Of a stretch of 6,552 bases of DNA, positions 6,065-6,552 are shown in pieces. Origin of the DNA: Acidobacteriaceae bacterium (GTDB taxonomy: Bacteria > Acidobacteriota > Terriglobia > Terriglobales > Acidobacteriaceae). The DNA lies in assembly GCA_003154055.1 (NCBI GenBank), contig PMCH01000111.1:7026-13577 (forward strand). The letters are read 5' to 3'. A program made the translations under genes and the position numbers. Each line of letters opens with the position of its first letter. Position 1 is the first letter of the stretch. A model generated the notes under the pieces. The model made no database searches, had not been told where the DNA came from, and saw nothing but the letters and a program-made list of their open reading frames with translations.

Positions 6065-6460
6065 TTGAAGCTTCAGATTGCGGTTGAAGGAAAGACCTAC
6101 GAGATCGAAGTGGAGGTAGTCGAGGATGATGCCTTTCCCCGGCACCCCAACTACGGGCCTTACACGCCCATTCCAGCCACGGTCCAGTCTACGCCACTGC
6201 CGAGCTCTGCCACCCCGCCGGCGGCCTCCGAAGCGAATGTGGAGGAAGCAAAAGTCTGCCGCAGTCCCGTGGCGGGGTTGGTGATCAAGGTGAACGTTCA
6301 GGCGGGCCAGGAGATTAAGACCGACGATCTGATCATGGTGCTGGAAGCGATGAAGATGGAGACCAATGTCACCGCACCTGTCGACGGGAAAGTGAAAAAC
6401 ATTAAGGTGCAGGCCGGCGATGCGGTGAAGATGAACCAGGTGCTGGTGGAGTTTGAGTAG
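6065..6460 (+). CDS. Transcarboxylase 1.3S subunit, biotin carboxyl carrier protein
   Basis: Carries the carboxyl group on a biotinylated lysine between the 12S and 5S active sites. The product from the TTG start has 131 residues, close to the 123 of the Propionibacterium 1.3S protein. The N-terminal segment MKLQIAVEGKTYEIEVEV (1-18) matches the family's subunit-docking beta-hairpin. Residues about 20-62 form a Pro/Ser/Thr/Ala-rich flexible linker. The biotinyl domain spans about 63-131: SPVAGLV (67-73), EAMKMET (94-100) with K97 as the biotin site 34 residues from the C-terminus, and the mirror half APVDGKV (104-110). The frame extends upstream to a GTG at 5984, but that would overlap the preceding gene by 58 bases and add residues without family similarity. 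It is the last clear gene of the operon. Biotinylation needs a BirA ligase encoded elsewhere. Confidence 0.93.
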   Translation: MKLQIAVEGKTYEIEVEVVEDDAFPRHPNYGPYTPIPATVQSTPLPSSATPPAASEANVEEAKVCRSPVAGLVIKVNVQAGQEIKTDDLIMVLEAMKMETNVTAPVDGKVKNIKVQAGDAVKMNQVLVEFE

Positions 6461-6507
6461 GGTGGCTCGCCATTCTTGAACAGGCGTTTACACCAGCAGC
6501 GGGGTCA

Positions 6508-6552
6508 ATGAGTTTGCAGCAAGGCAACCAGCAAGGCGGCACGAATCGGACC
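6508..6552 (+). CDS. Possible start of a further gene, cut by the window end
   Basis: An ATG at 6508 opens a frame of 15 codons to the window edge, beginning MSLQQGNQQGG, polar and Gln/Gly-rich. GGGG (6501-6504) lies only three bases ahead, a poor ribosome binding site. The gap from the biotin carrier is 47 bases with no clear terminator, so it could continue the operon. Nothing can be said about its function. Confidence 0.25.
   Translation, partial: MSLQQGNQQGGTNRT

Noticed and set aside
1..6552. CRISPR array, insertion sequence, prophage or defence genes
   Set aside because: No regularly spaced repeats, transposase or integrase motifs, or target duplications were found on either strand.

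Overview
The window is bacterial chromosomal DNA of fairly high G+C (roughly 60% by eye), densely coded and mostly on the + strand. My best guess at the source is an acidobacterium (Koribacter/Terriglobia-like) or a related Gram-negative lineage. This rests on the futalosine-type menaquinone gene, the diderm-type gene mix and a palindromic intergenic repeat of a kind I associate with such genomes. The taxonomic call is an inference, not proven by the sequence.

Left part (1-2045) holds unrelated housekeeping genes. These are the 3' three quarters of mqnE (menaquinone biosynthesis, start outside the window), a decayed palindromic repeat, and msrA (methionine sulfoxide reductase A). On the opposite strand there follow a 101-residue helical protein of unknown function and a tRNA-Ser(CGA) with an encoded CCA. 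The tRNA lies just upstream of the small gene in its direction of transcription. Bases 2046-2425 are non-coding and separate this part from the next; they contain a perfect TATAAT box and a perfect 8-bp inverted repeat.

Right part (2426-6460) is a compact four-gene + strand operon for a biotin-dependent transcarboxylase. In order it encodes a 5S-type pyruvate/oxaloacetate carboxyltransferase, a 12S-type methylmalonyl-CoA carboxyltransferase, a small single-span membrane protein resembling OadG/MmdD subunits of sodium-pump decarboxylases, and a 1.3S-type biotin carrier. Together the 5S, 12S and 1.3S proteins make up the Propionibacterium-type enzyme: methylmalonyl-CoA + pyruvate <-> propionyl-CoA + oxaloacetate. 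The carboxyl group travels on the biotin of the 1.3S protein between the 12S and 5S sites, without ATP. No biotin carboxylase and no multi-span carboxybiotin decarboxylase (beta subunit) is present in the window.

The most interesting point is the membrane-anchored third gene sitting inside an otherwise soluble-type transcarboxylase operon. It may tether the enzyme to the membrane, or the operon may be a hybrid between a transcarboxylase and a Na+-pumping decarboxylase. A possible next gene begins at 6508 and runs off the end.
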